Shown here piece by piece: positions 6,275-13,063 of a DNA stretch of 14,770 nucleotides. The notes beneath the pieces were generated by a model that made no database searches, was not told the origin of the DNA, and worked only from the letters and a program-made list of their open reading frames with translations. The stretch is taken from assembly GCA_036269455.1 (NCBI GenBank), contig DATARS010000014.1:1-14770 (forward strand). Reading direction: 5' to 3'. Within the stretch, counting starts at the first letter, position 1; the number at the start of each line of letters is the position of its first letter. The DNA comes from CF-96 sp036269455. Lineage in GTDB: Bacteria > Chloroflexota > Dormibacteria > Aeolococcales > Aeolococcaceae. A program made the translations under genes and the position numbers.

Positions 6275-6385
6275 GGGCGACCAGTGTAGTTCGCGATCTC
6301 GATGTGGTGAGTCGAGGGCCGCGGAGCTAGAGTGCGTATGCAGCCATTCGTGACCAGCACATCGTCTAGCGGGGGTGCATGTGCC
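6275..6385. other. Divergent intergenic region between the zinc-finger and protease genes
   Basis: The gap is 111 bp and must hold both promoters. For the protease, TAGAGT at 6328-6333 could be a -10 with TGGTGA (6305-6310) 17 bases upstream, but the -35 is poor. GGGGGT at 6371-6376 is the likely protease Shine-Dalgarno. I see no strong palindrome or terminator. Confidence 0.3.
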
Positions 6386-7219
6386 ATGCGCAGCCGGCTC
6401 CGGCTCTTCCTGTCCCTCCTCGTCCTGCTGACCGCTGTCCTGGCGTGGCCGGGCCCGGCCGGCAGCGCCGCGGCCGCGCCGGCCTGGGCCGCCGCGAAGT
6501 CGGCGACCATCCACCCTGGCGTCCAGCTCTTCACCAAGGGCGCGCAGTGCACCGCCAACTTCATCTACTTCGACGGCGCCACCACCTACATCGGCCAGGC
6601 GGCGCACTGCTCGGGCACCGGCGGCAGCAGCGAGACCAACGGCTGCACCGCGGCGTCGCTGCCGCTGGGCACACCGGTGTCGGTCACCGGCGCCAAGCAC
6701 CCCGGCACCCTCGTCTACAACTCCTGGCTCACCATGCAGGGCCTCCACGAGAAGGACGCCGCCAGCTGCGAGTACAACGACCTCGCCCTGGTGCGCCTCG
6801 ACCCCGAGGACGTCGCCAGCGTCAATCCCTCCGTGCCCGTCTGGGGCGGCCCCACCGGGGTGCGCACCGCCGGCACGAAGGCCGGGGACGCCGTGTACTC
6901 CTACGGCAACTCCCAGCTCGGCCTCGGCACCGGCGCCATCAGCCGCAAGCAGGGCACCAGCGACGGTGACAAGGGCGCGGGGTGGAGCCACACCGTGACC
7001 ACCAACCCCCCCGGCGTGCCCGGCGACTCCGGCAGCGGGTTCATCGACGGCCAGGGCGCCGCGCTCGGCATCCTCAGCACCCTCGAGGTCGCCCCCGGCC
7101 CCGGCACCAATGGCGTCGGCGACCTGGCCCACGAGCTCGCCTACATGCGGGCGCACTCCGCCTTCACCGCGGTCGAGCTCGTGTTCGGCACCGAGCCGTT
7201 CACCGCCTCGGGACGATAG
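6386..7219 (+). CDS. Secreted trypsin-like serine protease
   Basis: The protein has 277 aa. The ATG at 6386 is chosen because GGGGGT lies about 9 bases upstream and it places a classical Sec signal at the N-terminus (RSRLRLFLSLLVLLTAVLA, then an Ala-rich cleavage zone near 28-35). An upstream in-frame ATG at 6332 would add 18 residues of non-signal sequence. The chymotrypsin-fold triad is visible: His74 in GQAAHC, Asp132 in YNDLALVRL and Ser215 in VPGDSGSGF. Cysteines 55, 75, 87 and 128 could form disulfides. The length fits a bare protease domain with no extra binding module. It is exported and has no obvious dedicated regulator; substrate unknown. Its 3' end overlaps the convergent ABC ATPase gene by 79 bases. 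Confidence 0.9.
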   Translation: MRSRLRLFLSLLVLLTAVLAWPGPAGSAAAAPAWAAAKSATIHPGVQLFTKGAQCTANFIYFDGATTYIGQAAHCSGTGGSSETNGCTAASLPLGTPVSVTGAKHPGTLVYNSWLTMQGLHEKDAASCEYNDLALVRLDPEDVASVNPSVPVWGGPTGVRTAGTKAGDAVYSYGNSQLGLGTGAISRKQGTSDGDKGAGWSHTVTTNPPGVPGDSGSGFIDGQGAALGILSTLEVAPGPGTNGVGDLAHELAYMRAHSAFTAVELVFGTEPFTASGR

Positions 7220-8295
7220 GTCGGGGCCTGCCCCGGCACCGCCCAGAGCGGGCCGTCGATCTCCACGCCCACCGCGGCGCCGGGCTCGACGGCGACGCCG
7301 CCGCGGGTGCGTGCGGTGAGCGCCAGCGCCCCGCGCTCGGTGTCGACGAGCAGCTCGAGCCGGGCGCCGTTGCCCTGGTACTCGGAGCTCGCCACCCGCC
7401 CGCGCAGCGTCCCGGCGCCGCCGGGGGTGACCAGCACCTGCTCGGGCCGCACCACCGCGAGGGCCGGTCCCGAGTCGACCGTGCAGGCGGGGTCGAGGAC
7501 GATCCGCCCGAGTGTGGTGTGCAGGGCGCCCCCGGCGATGGTCGCGGGCAGGAGCGTCGCCTCGCCGACGAACTCGGCGACGGCGGCGTCGGCCGGCCGC
7601 CCGTACACCGCGGCGGGCTCTCCCGACTGCACCACCCGGCCGTCGCGGATCACCGCGACGGTGTCGGCGAGGGAGAGCGCCTCGGTCTGGTCGTGGGTGA
7701 CCAGCACCGCGGTGACCCCGGTGGCCCGGAGGATGGCGCGAACGTCGGCGCGGAGCCGGGCGCGGAGGGCGGCGTCGAGGGAGGAGAACGGCTCGTCGAG
7801 GAGGACGAGCTCGGGCTCGCAGGCGAGCGCCCGGGCGAGGGCGACGCGCTGCTGCTGCCCGCCCGAGAGCTGATGCGGATGGCAGCGCTCGGTCCCCCCG
7901 AGCCCGACCAGCTCGAGCAGCTCGGCGACCCGTGCCTCGCGCTCGCGGCGGCGCCGCCCGCCCCGGCCGCTGAGGCCGAAGCCGACGTTGCCGGCCACCG
8001 AGAGGTGGGGGAACATCGCCCCCTCCTGGGGCACGTAGCCGATCCGGCGCTGCTCCGGCCGCATCCGCCGGCGGCCGTCGTCGACCACGGTGGCGCCGAT
8101 GCGCACCCGGCCGCGGCCGGCGGGGAGGAAGCCGGCGAGCACCCGCAGCAGGGTGGTCTTGCCGCACCCGGAGGCCCCGAGGACGCAGGCGAGCCCGCCG
8201 CCGCGGACGCGCAGGTCGACGCCGTGGAGCACCGGGGTCGCCCCGTAGGAGGCATGGAGGCCCTCGACCTCGAGCGCGCGGGTCGCGGCGCTCAC
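7141..8295 (-). CDS. fbpC: Fe(III) ABC transporter ATP-binding protein, FbpC-like
   Basis: The protein has 384 aa. The ATG at 8295 overlaps the permease stop in an ATGA arrangement. Cytoplasmic ABC ATPase motifs in order: Walker A GASGCGKTT (40-48), Q-loop Gln90, signature LSGGQQQR (143-150), Walker B LVLLDEP (163-169), D-loop SSLD and switch His201. Residues from about 235 form a TOBE-like C-terminal domain (AVVRPEQVLV ... GRVASSEYQGNGARLEL), typical of the FbpC/PotA/CysA group. It would energise import through the fused permease encoded immediately upstream. The last ~25 residues (after VPGQAPTYRPE) look like a read-through tail lying antisense to the protease gene. Iron specificity comes from the binding protein of the operon, not from this subunit. 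Confidence 0.9.
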   Translation of the reverse strand: MSAATRALEVEGLHASYGATPVLHGVDLRVRGGGLACVLGASGCGKTTLLRVLAGFLPAGRGRVRIGATVVDDGRRRMRPEQRRIGYVPQEGAMFPHLSVAGNVGFGLSGRGGRRRREREARVAELLELVGLGGTERCHPHQLSGGQQQRVALARALACEPELVLLDEPFSSLDAALRARLRADVRAILRATGVTAVLVTHDQTEALSLADTVAVIRDGRVVQSGEPAAVYGRPADAAVAEFVGEATLLPATIAGGALHTTLGRIVLDPACTVDSGPALAVVRPEQVLVTPGGAGTLRGRVASSEYQGNGARLELLVDTERGALALTARTRGGVAVEPGAAVGVEIDGPLWAVPGQAPTYRPEAVNGSVPNTSSTAVKAECARM

Positions 8296-9866
8296 GACCG
8301 TGCCAGCCCCATGCGGGTGAGCAGGAACACCGGCACCGCCGAGGTGAGCACCATCACCGCCGCGTAGGGGGCCGCGGCTCCGTAGGCGAGGTTGGAGGTG
8401 TAGAGCCAGAACTGGGTCGCGAGCGTCTCCACCCCGGTCGGGCGGAGCAGCAGGGTGGCGGTGAGCTCGGTGGTCGCCGAGAGCGACACCAGCGCCGCCG
8501 CCGCCGCCAGCCCGGGGAGCAGCAGGGGCACGGTCACCCGGCGCAGCGCCCCGAACCAGCTCTCGCCGAGCGAACGGGCGGTGTCCTCGAGCTCGGCGGG
8601 CACCCGGGCGAGGGCGGCGCGCACCGCCACCAGCCCCAGCGGGAAGAAGAGCACGACGTAGCCCGCCTCGAGCAGCGCGGTGCTCTGGTAGAGGGGGCGG
8701 AGGTGGTGGACGGCGACGCTCACCACGGTGAGGCCGACGGCGACGCCGGGGAGGGCGCGCACCAGGTAGGCGCTGCGCTCCAGGGTGTTCGACAGCGGCG
8801 AGGGGTGGCGCAGCGAGAGCACCGCGACCGGGAGCGCGAGCGCCGTCGCCACCGCGGCGGCGCCGGCGCCGAGCAGCAGCGACTCGACGGTGGCGCCGAC
8901 GACCGATCCCGAGGGCAGGGTGGTGGAGCTGCCCCGGATCATCCAGTAGGCGATCGACCCCACCGGCACCCCGAGCGAGAGCACCACCAGCGCCGCCATC
9001 GCCAGCAGCGCCGCCGGGGTCGCCCGGCCCAGCCGCACCCGGGTGGCGGTGCGCGCCGCCCGGGCGCCGGGATGGCGGGTGCGACCGCCGAGCGCGTACT
9101 CGCCGCCGAGGAGCAGCACGCCCATCAGGCAGAGCACCAGGGTGAGCAGCGAGGCCGAGGCGGCGTCGAAGCCGAGGGTGTACTGGGTGAAGATCGCGGT
9201 GGCGAAGGTGCGGAAGCGCAGCACCGCGAAGGTGCCGTACTCGGCGAGGAGGTAGAGCCCGACAACCAGGGTGCCGCCGAGCATCGCGGTGCGCACCGAG
9301 GGGAGGGTGACGCGGAGGAAGCGGCGCAGCGGGCCGGCGCCCAGACTGCGGGCGACGTCGTCGAGCGCCGGGTCACTGCGCCGCAGCGCCGCCGCCACCG
9401 GCAGGTAGACCCAGGGGTAGAGCGAGAACGTCATCACCAGCCAGGCGCCGCCGAAGCCCTGGACGCGTGGCATCAGCGAGACCCAGCCGCTCCCGGCGAC
9501 GAACTCCGGGACCGCCAGCGGCAGCACCAGCAGCACCGCGAGCAGCGGCCGCAGCGGGAGGTCGGTGCGCTCGACGAGCCAGGCGGCGCCGACGCCGATC
9601 GCCGCGCACGAGGCGGTCACCGCCGCGGTGAGGGTGACGGTGTTGCGGAGCAGCTCGGGCACCAGCGGGAGCGAGAGCAGGTGGGCGGCCCGCCGAGGTC
9701 CGACGCTGACCGCCTGCACCACCACTCCGAGGACGGGGAGGAGGAGCACCGCCGCGATCGCGACGACGCCGAGGGTGAGCGCCCGCGGCGCCGGCCGCCG
9801 TGGCGCCGCCGCCGCAGCCGGCCGCGCCGCGGCGCGGCCGCCGGTCAGCGTCGCCCGTGCCAGCAC
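8292..9866 (-). CDS. fbpB: Fe(III) ABC transporter permease, fused two-domain FbpB-like
   Basis: The protein has 524 aa from a GTG at 9866 that overlaps the stop of the binding-protein gene (TAGTG); translation is probably coupled, since no strong Shine-Dalgarno is seen. It is strongly hydrophobic with about 12 membrane segments in two homologous halves, the usual FbpB/ThiP-like fusion. Each half has an EAA loop that docks on the ATPase: LDDVARSLGAGPLRRFLRVTLP at about 168-189 and LEDTARSLGESWFGALRRVTVP at about 426-447. The first ~28 residues are Ala/Arg/Pro-rich and cytoplasmic. The product forms the membrane channel for the substrate delivered by the upstream lipoprotein. ThiP- or sulfate-type permeases share this fold, so specificity rests on the binding protein. 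Confidence 0.9.
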   Translation of the reverse strand: MLARATLTGGRAAARPAAAAAPRRPAPRALTLGVVAIAAVLLLPVLGVVVQAVSVGPRRAAHLLSLPLVPELLRNTVTLTAAVTASCAAIGVGAAWLVERTDLPLRPLLAVLLVLPLAVPEFVAGSGWVSLMPRVQGFGGAWLVMTFSLYPWVYLPVAAALRRSDPALDDVARSLGAGPLRRFLRVTLPSVRTAMLGGTLVVGLYLLAEYGTFAVLRFRTFATAIFTQYTLGFDAASASLLTLVLCLMGVLLLGGEYALGGRTRHPGARAARTATRVRLGRATPAALLAMAALVVLSLGVPVGSIAYWMIRGSSTTLPSGSVVGATVESLLLGAGAAAVATALALPVAVLSLRHPSPLSNTLERSAYLVRALPGVAVGLTVVSVAVHHLRPLYQSTALLEAGYVVLFFPLGLVAVRAALARVPAELEDTARSLGESWFGALRRVTVPLLLPGLAAAAALVSLSATTELTATLLLRPTGVETLATQFWLYTSNLAYGAAAPYAAVMVLTSAVPVFLLTRMGLARS

Positions 9867-10918
9867 TAGAGCAGCCCGACCTGCTGGAGGAGGTCCAGCG
9901 CCTCCCTGCCGTCGCCGAGGTCGACCACCGGGTCGGCGACTCCGGCGTTGGCGGGCAGCCGCATGTCCTGCACGCCCGGGAGCAGCGGATACTCCCAGCT
10001 CTCGCTGGTGGCGACGATCTGCTGGGCGGGCCGGCTCACCAGGTAGGCGACGAACTGCTGGGCCTGGGCCCTGTGCTGGCTCGAGGCGAGCACCGCGGCG
10101 CCGGAGACGTCGACCATGCCGCCCGGGTCCGCCGGCGAGAAGTACCTCAGGGCCGAGTGGACGTTGCCGGCGCCGACCTCGTCGCGCATCCGGTACCAGT
10201 AGTAGTGGTCGACCATCCCCATGGCGACCTCGCCGCGGTTCACCGCGGTGATCAGCGACTCGTTGCTGTCGTAGACCTTGGCGTTGTCCTTCAGAGCGCT
10301 CGCCCAGGCGACGGCGCCGTCGTGGCCCCTGGCGGCGATCACCCGGGTGACCACCGGCTGGAAGTCCGTCTCCGACGGCGCCACCCCGAGCCTGCCCTTG
10401 AGCTGGGGCTTCTCGAGGTCGAGCACCGAGGTGGGCAGGTCCCTGGCGGCGGGCGCGTCGGTGTTGTAGACGAGCGCCGCGGCGCGGGCCGAGACCCCGA
10501 CCCAGTGACCGGTGGGCGAGCTCGCCGCCTTCGGCACCAGCGCCAGCGTCGACGGCGTGATCGCGGCGAGCAGCCTCTTTTCGTCGAGGACCCCGAGCGA
10601 CGGCGGGTTCTCGGCGAAGAAGACGTCGGCGGGGGTCGACGAGCCCTCCTCGAGCAGCTGGTTGGCGAGGTCGGCCTCGTCGCCGGAGCGCACGTGGACC
10701 TCGATGCCGGTGCGCTGCTGGAAGTCCTGGACGAGGGCGCCGACGGTCTGCTGGTGCTGCCCGCTGTACACGGTGAGGGTGCCGGCGGAGCCCACCTCGC
10801 GCGAGGCCGGCTTGACCGCGGGGGCCGGAGCATCCGACCCGCAGCCGGCGAGCAGGATCACCGAGGCCCCCGCGAGCGCCATGCCGGCCACCGGGAAGAG
10901 CTGTCGTCTCGACGTCAT
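9866..10918 (-). CDS. fbpA: Fe(III) ABC transporter substrate-binding lipoprotein, FbpA/FutA-like
   Basis: The protein has 350 aa; the ATG at 10918 is preceded by GAGGGGG about 7 bases upstream. The signal (TSRRQLFPVAGMALAGASVILLAGC) ends in LAGC with lipidated Cys26. The mature protein starts TLTVYSGQHQQTVGALVQDF, the typical opening of family-1 iron-binding proteins, and has VDHYYWYRM at 236-244, the conserved tyrosine pair (239-240, with Tyr242) that coordinates ferric iron. TPADVFFAENPPSLGVLDEK at 95-114 is also typical. It would capture Fe(III) outside the membrane and hand it to the permease. It is the first gene of the operon, 79 bp after the tetR gene, behind two DtxR/IdeR-like boxes, so iron repression is likely. 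Confidence 0.92.
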   Translation of the reverse strand: MTSRRQLFPVAGMALAGASVILLAGCGSDAPAPAVKPASREVGSAGTLTVYSGQHQQTVGALVQDFQQRTGIEVHVRSGDEADLANQLLEEGSSTPADVFFAENPPSLGVLDEKRLLAAITPSTLALVPKAASSPTGHWVGVSARAAALVYNTDAPAARDLPTSVLDLEKPQLKGRLGVAPSETDFQPVVTRVIAARGHDGAVAWASALKDNAKVYDSNESLITAVNRGEVAMGMVDHYYWYRMRDEVGAGNVHSALRYFSPADPGGMVDVSGAAVLASSQHRAQAQQFVAYLVSRPAQQIVATSESWEYPLLPGVQDMRLPANAGVADPVVDLGDGREALDLLQQVGLL

Positions 10919-10940
10919 CCCTGGCCCCCTCAGCGCACAT

Positions 10941-10959
10941 TTAGGTGGAGCTAAGCTCC
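10941..10959 (+). promoter_or_regulatory. DtxR/IdeR-like box, proximal, upstream of the iron transporter
   Basis: TTAGGTGGAGCTAAGCTCC matches 13 of 19 positions of the DtxR/IdeR consensus. It also contains GGAGCTAAGCTCC, a near-perfect 13-base palindrome. It sits between the likely transcription start and the Shine-Dalgarno, so occupancy would block transcription. The core is nearly the same as in the box at 1597-1615. Confidence 0.5.
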
Positions 10960-10976
10960 GGGGTAGCCTAGCCTAA
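10958..10976 (-). promoter_or_regulatory. DtxR/IdeR-like box, distal, over the -10 of the iron transporter
   Basis: On the minus strand TTAGGCTAGGCTACCCCGG matches 14 of 19 positions of TWAGGTTAGSCTAACCTWA, with the left half nearly perfect. It covers the putative -10, the standard position for repression by an iron-loaded DtxR/IdeR-type regulator. It adjoins the proximal box, overlapping it by two bases. Confidence 0.55.
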
Positions 10977-10993
10977 CGCCGGGATCGCCGCAA
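10965..10993 (-). promoter_or_regulatory. Possible promoter of the iron transporter operon
   Basis: On the minus strand TTGCGG (10993-10988) and TAGGCT (10970-10965) are 17 bases apart. The -10 has the TAnnnT form common in high-GC Gram-positives and lies inside the distal DtxR/IdeR-like box. Transcription would start near 10958, leaving a leader of about 40 bases. Confidence 0.35.
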
Positions 10994-10997
10994 GGCC

Positions 10998-11645
10998 CTA
11001 CATCCCGGCCCCGAGCACGGTGGCGCCGATCCAGGAGAGGATGTCCGGCGCCAGCTCGGTGAGCGGGCGCCCCGGATCGCGTTCGATCCGGTCGCAGGCA
11101 AGCTCGCGCACGGCGTAGACCAGACCGTGGTACACGCTCTCCGGCAGCGAGCCGAGCCGCGGGTCGGTGGCGCGCATCCGCCGGTGGCGCTCGGCGAGCA
11201 GGGCGGCGAAGGCCGAGTGCATCTCCCGGCGCCGCCGGCGCGCCTCGGCGCCCGCGCCGCTCATCTCGACGAGGAAGGCACGGGCGCAGGCGGGCTCGGC
11301 GTCGAGGGTGGTCAGGTAGGCGTCGAGGGTGCTTGCGATGAAGTCGTGCCAGTCGCCGGCGGCCAGGGTCACCGCGGCCATCCGCCGCAGCAGCGCCTGG
11401 GCGAAGGCGTCGTATGCGGCGAGGAAGCACTCCTCCTTATCGTGGAAGTGCTCGTAGAAGCGGTTGGGGGCGACCCGCGCCCGGCGCGCCGCCTCGGTGA
11501 TGGTCAGGCTCGCGTAGCCGCGCTCGGCGACGAGCTCGGTCACCGCGGCGAGCAGGCGCGCCCGCTGCGACTCCGCCACCTGCTCGCGGCTGAGCGAGTG
11601 CCGTCCCGAGGGCAGTGCGGCGGCGGCGCCGAAGATCGTGCTCAC
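10998..11645 (-). CDS. TetR-family transcriptional regulator
   Basis: The protein has 215 aa from a GTG at 11645; there is no in-frame ATG between it and the promoter palindrome, and GCAGGT lies just upstream. The N-terminal DNA-binding domain covers about residues 25-72 (RARLLAAVTELVAERGYASL, TITEAARRARVAPNRFYEHF, DKEECFLAAYD), with the recognition helix near 57-66. The remaining helices form a variable ligand-binding domain. The gene diverges from the secreted lipase across a 99-bp gap containing an 18-bp palindrome, the usual layout of a TetR repressor controlling itself and its neighbour, probably in response to a lipid-like or hydrophobic effector. It also lies upstream of the iron transporter in the same direction, but that operon has its own promoter. 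Confidence 0.92.
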   Translation of the reverse strand: MSTIFGAAAALPSGRHSLSREQVAESQRARLLAAVTELVAERGYASLTITEAARRARVAPNRFYEHFHDKEECFLAAYDAFAQALLRRMAAVTLAAGDWHDFIASTLDAYLTTLDAEPACARAFLVEMSGAGAEARRRRREMHSAFAALLAERHRRMRATDPRLGSLPESVYHGLVYAVRELACDRIERDPGRPLTELAPDILSWIGATVLGAGM

Positions 11646-11648
11646 CGG

Positions 11649-11678
11649 TTGACCTGCAGCATATAGATAAGATAGCTT
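11649..11678 (+). promoter_or_regulatory. Probable promoter of the lipase gene
   Basis: TTGACC (11649-11654, five of six to the -35 consensus) and TAGCTT (11673-11678, weaker -10) are separated by 18 bases. The -10 lies within the TetR-type palindrome, so a bound repressor would exclude RNA polymerase. Confidence 0.4.
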
Positions 11679-11682
11679 ATCT
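11665..11682. promoter_or_regulatory. Palindromic operator, likely TetR-family site
   Basis: AGATAAG-ATAG-CTTATCT has perfect seven-base arms around a 4-base centre in a strikingly AT-rich island within GC-rich DNA. It sits midway between the divergent tetR and lipase genes, the classical position and size for a TetR dimer site controlling both. Confidence 0.65.
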
Positions 11683-11744
11683 GGAGTCTCGTGCGACCGC
11701 CGTTCCGGCGCCGCCGCGTCCACCCGAACACCGGGGGTCAGGAC

Positions 11745-12956
11745 ATGCTTCAGAGATCGTGGCGAGGCCGGCTCGCCGTCGGGGCCGCCGCCGCCGCCGC
11801 GCTGCTGGCGGCGCCGGGGTCGCAGGCCCCCGCCGCCGCCGACGCCGCACCGTCCGCGCCCGACCAGGATCCCTTCTACCGCCCCGCGGGCCCGGTGGCC
11901 GCGATGCCGCCGGGCACCATCCTCGGTTCGCGCCCGGTGACCGTCGCCGCGCTGGGACTGCCGCTGCCGCTCAGCGCCTGGCAGCTCCGCTACGCCACCC
12001 GGGACGGCAGGGGCCGGCCGGAGGCGGCGGTCGCCACCGTGATCCTCCCCGGCAACGCCCCCCGGACCGGTCCGCGGCCGCTGGTCTCCTACCAGGTCGC
12101 CGAGGACAGCCTGGCCACGACGTGCGCTCCGAGCTACGAGATGCGCCTCGGCCGCGAGGGCGAGGAGCCGCTGATCGGCCAGGCGCTGACCATGGGATGG
12201 GCGGTGGTCGTGCCCGACTACGAGGGCCCCGACTCGCAGTGGACCGCCGGCACCCAGGCGGGGCACGCGGTGCTCGACGGCGTTCGCGCCGCGCTCCGCT
12301 TCGGTCCCGCAGGCCTCGCCGGCCCGAGCACCCCGCTGGGCCTCTGGGGCTACTCCGGCGGCGCCCAGGCGACCGCGTGGGCGACCGAGCTGCAGCCCAC
12401 CTATGCGCCCGAGCTGCGCATCACCGGCGCCGCCGAGGGCGGTGTGCCCGCCGACGTCGAGCAGGTGGCGCGCACCCTCGACGGCGGGTTCGCCAGCGGC
12501 CTGCTCTTCGGCGCCGCGGTGGGGCTGAACCGTGCGTACCCGGAGATGCAGACCGACTCCATCCTCAACGCGAAGGGGAGGGCGGCCTTCGCGCGCATCG
12601 GCGGTGAGTGCATCGACCAGTTCACCCGCGAGTACGCCTTCCAGCATCTCGCCGACTACACCACCGTCGCCGACCCGCTCGCGCTCCCGGCGGTGCGCAG
12701 CGTCATCGCCGCGGACCGTCTCGGGCAGCGCATCCCCGCGGCGCCGCTCTACATCTTCCAGGCCCGCTTCGACGAGCTGATCCCGGCGAGCCAGGTGCAG
12801 GCGCTGGTCCGCACCTACTGCGCCGCGCACGCGACGGTGCAGTACCAGGAGGACCTGATCGGCGAGCACGTCACCGAGGCGGCCACCGGCGCGCCCGGCG
12901 CCGTCGCCTACCTCGCCGGCCGGTTCAACGGGCTCACCGCTCCGAGCAGCTGCTGA
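11745..12956 (+). CDS. Secretory lipase (LIP-type alpha/beta hydrolase)
   Basis: The protein has 403 aa. The ATG at 11745 is chosen because GGGGGTCAGG lies just upstream and it starts a clean Sec signal (MLQRSWRGRLAVGAAAAAAL, cleavage in the Ala/Pro-rich 22-35 zone). A GTG at 11691 would add 18 Arg/Pro-rich residues. Family features of secreted bacterial and fungal-type LIP lipases: DPFYRP at 42-47, GTILGSRPV at 57-65, VVVPDYEGPDSQW at 154-166, nucleophile Ser204 in GYSGGAQA, Asp343 in QARFDELIP and His375 in GEHVTEA. Four cysteines (127, 289, 359, 403) could form disulfides. It would hydrolyse lipids or esters outside the cell. It is probably controlled by the divergent TetR. Its stop codon runs into the hairpin repeat. 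Confidence 0.9.
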   Translation: MLQRSWRGRLAVGAAAAAALLAAPGSQAPAAADAAPSAPDQDPFYRPAGPVAAMPPGTILGSRPVTVAALGLPLPLSAWQLRYATRDGRGRPEAAVATVILPGNAPRTGPRPLVSYQVAEDSLATTCAPSYEMRLGREGEEPLIGQALTMGWAVVVPDYEGPDSQWTAGTQAGHAVLDGVRAALRFGPAGLAGPSTPLGLWGYSGGAQATAWATELQPTYAPELRITGAAEGGVPADVEQVARTLDGGFASGLLFGAAVGLNRAYPEMQTDSILNAKGRAAFARIGGECIDQFTREYAFQHLADYTTVADPLALPAVRSVIAADRLGQRIPAAPLYIFQARFDELIPASQVQALVRTYCAAHATVQYQEDLIGEHVTEAATGAPGAVAYLAGRFNGLTAPSSC

Positions 12957-13063
12957 CAGGGGGATGCAGGGGGAGGCCCCCCGCTAGTGGGCGCGTCAGC
13001 GCCCAGAGGACAGGGGGATGCAGGGGGGAGGCCCCCCGCCGGTGGGCGCCTCAGCGCCCAGAG
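12955..13063. repeat. Tandem pair of 54/55-bp hairpin-forming direct repeats
   Basis: Unit 1 (12955-13008) and unit 2 (13009-13063) differ by three substitutions and one inserted G. Both run GACAGGGGGATGCAGGGGG, AGGCCCCCCG, a short variable part, GGGCGC-loop-GCGCCC, CAGAG. Each can fold a G5/C5 or G6/C6 hairpin and a GGGCGC/GCGCCC hairpin with a 4-base loop. The pair exactly spans the gap between the lipase stop (12956) and the convergent kinase stop (13051-13053), which lies in a hairpin loop. Confidence 0.85.
12969..13059. terminator. Probable bidirectional terminator region of lipase and kinase genes
   Basis: Four GC-rich stems (12969-12982, 12989-13004, 13023-13037, 13044-13059) sit between two convergent genes. 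There is no T-run on either strand, so this would be a non-canonical, U-less hairpin terminator or RNA-end stabiliser, not a classical intrinsic terminator. Confidence 0.4.

Noticed and set aside
5978..8167. Apparent 729-residue minus-strand protein ending in the UBP zinc finger
   Set aside because: Only the last 98 codons look like protein. The upstream part is antisense to the protease and out of frame within the ATPase gene, with Arg/Gly/Ala-rich shadow composition.
8292..10918. Thiamine or sulfate ABC importer
   Set aside because: The fused permease is compatible, but the binding protein has the tyrosine pair (VDHYYWYRM) of ferric-iron binding proteins and the promoter has DtxR/IdeR-like boxes.
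8292..10940. Apparent fusion of the permease with a long N-terminal extension
   Set aside because: The extension is the wrong frame of the substrate-binding protein gene; the GTG at 9866 overlapping that gene's stop is the sensible start.
11661..11690. AT-rich palindrome as a terminator or attachment site
   Set aside because: It lies between divergent starts, has no T-run after the stem, and there are no integrase genes or flanking repeats; an operator explains it better.
10998..12869. Apparent 623-residue TetR protein
   Set aside because: Everything before the GTG at 11645 is antisense to the lipase and runs through the promoter palindrome; 215 residues is the normal TetR length.
12955..13063. 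CRISPR-like repeat array
   Set aside because: Only two adjacent units with no spacers, and each unit has internal hairpins; no cas genes nearby.
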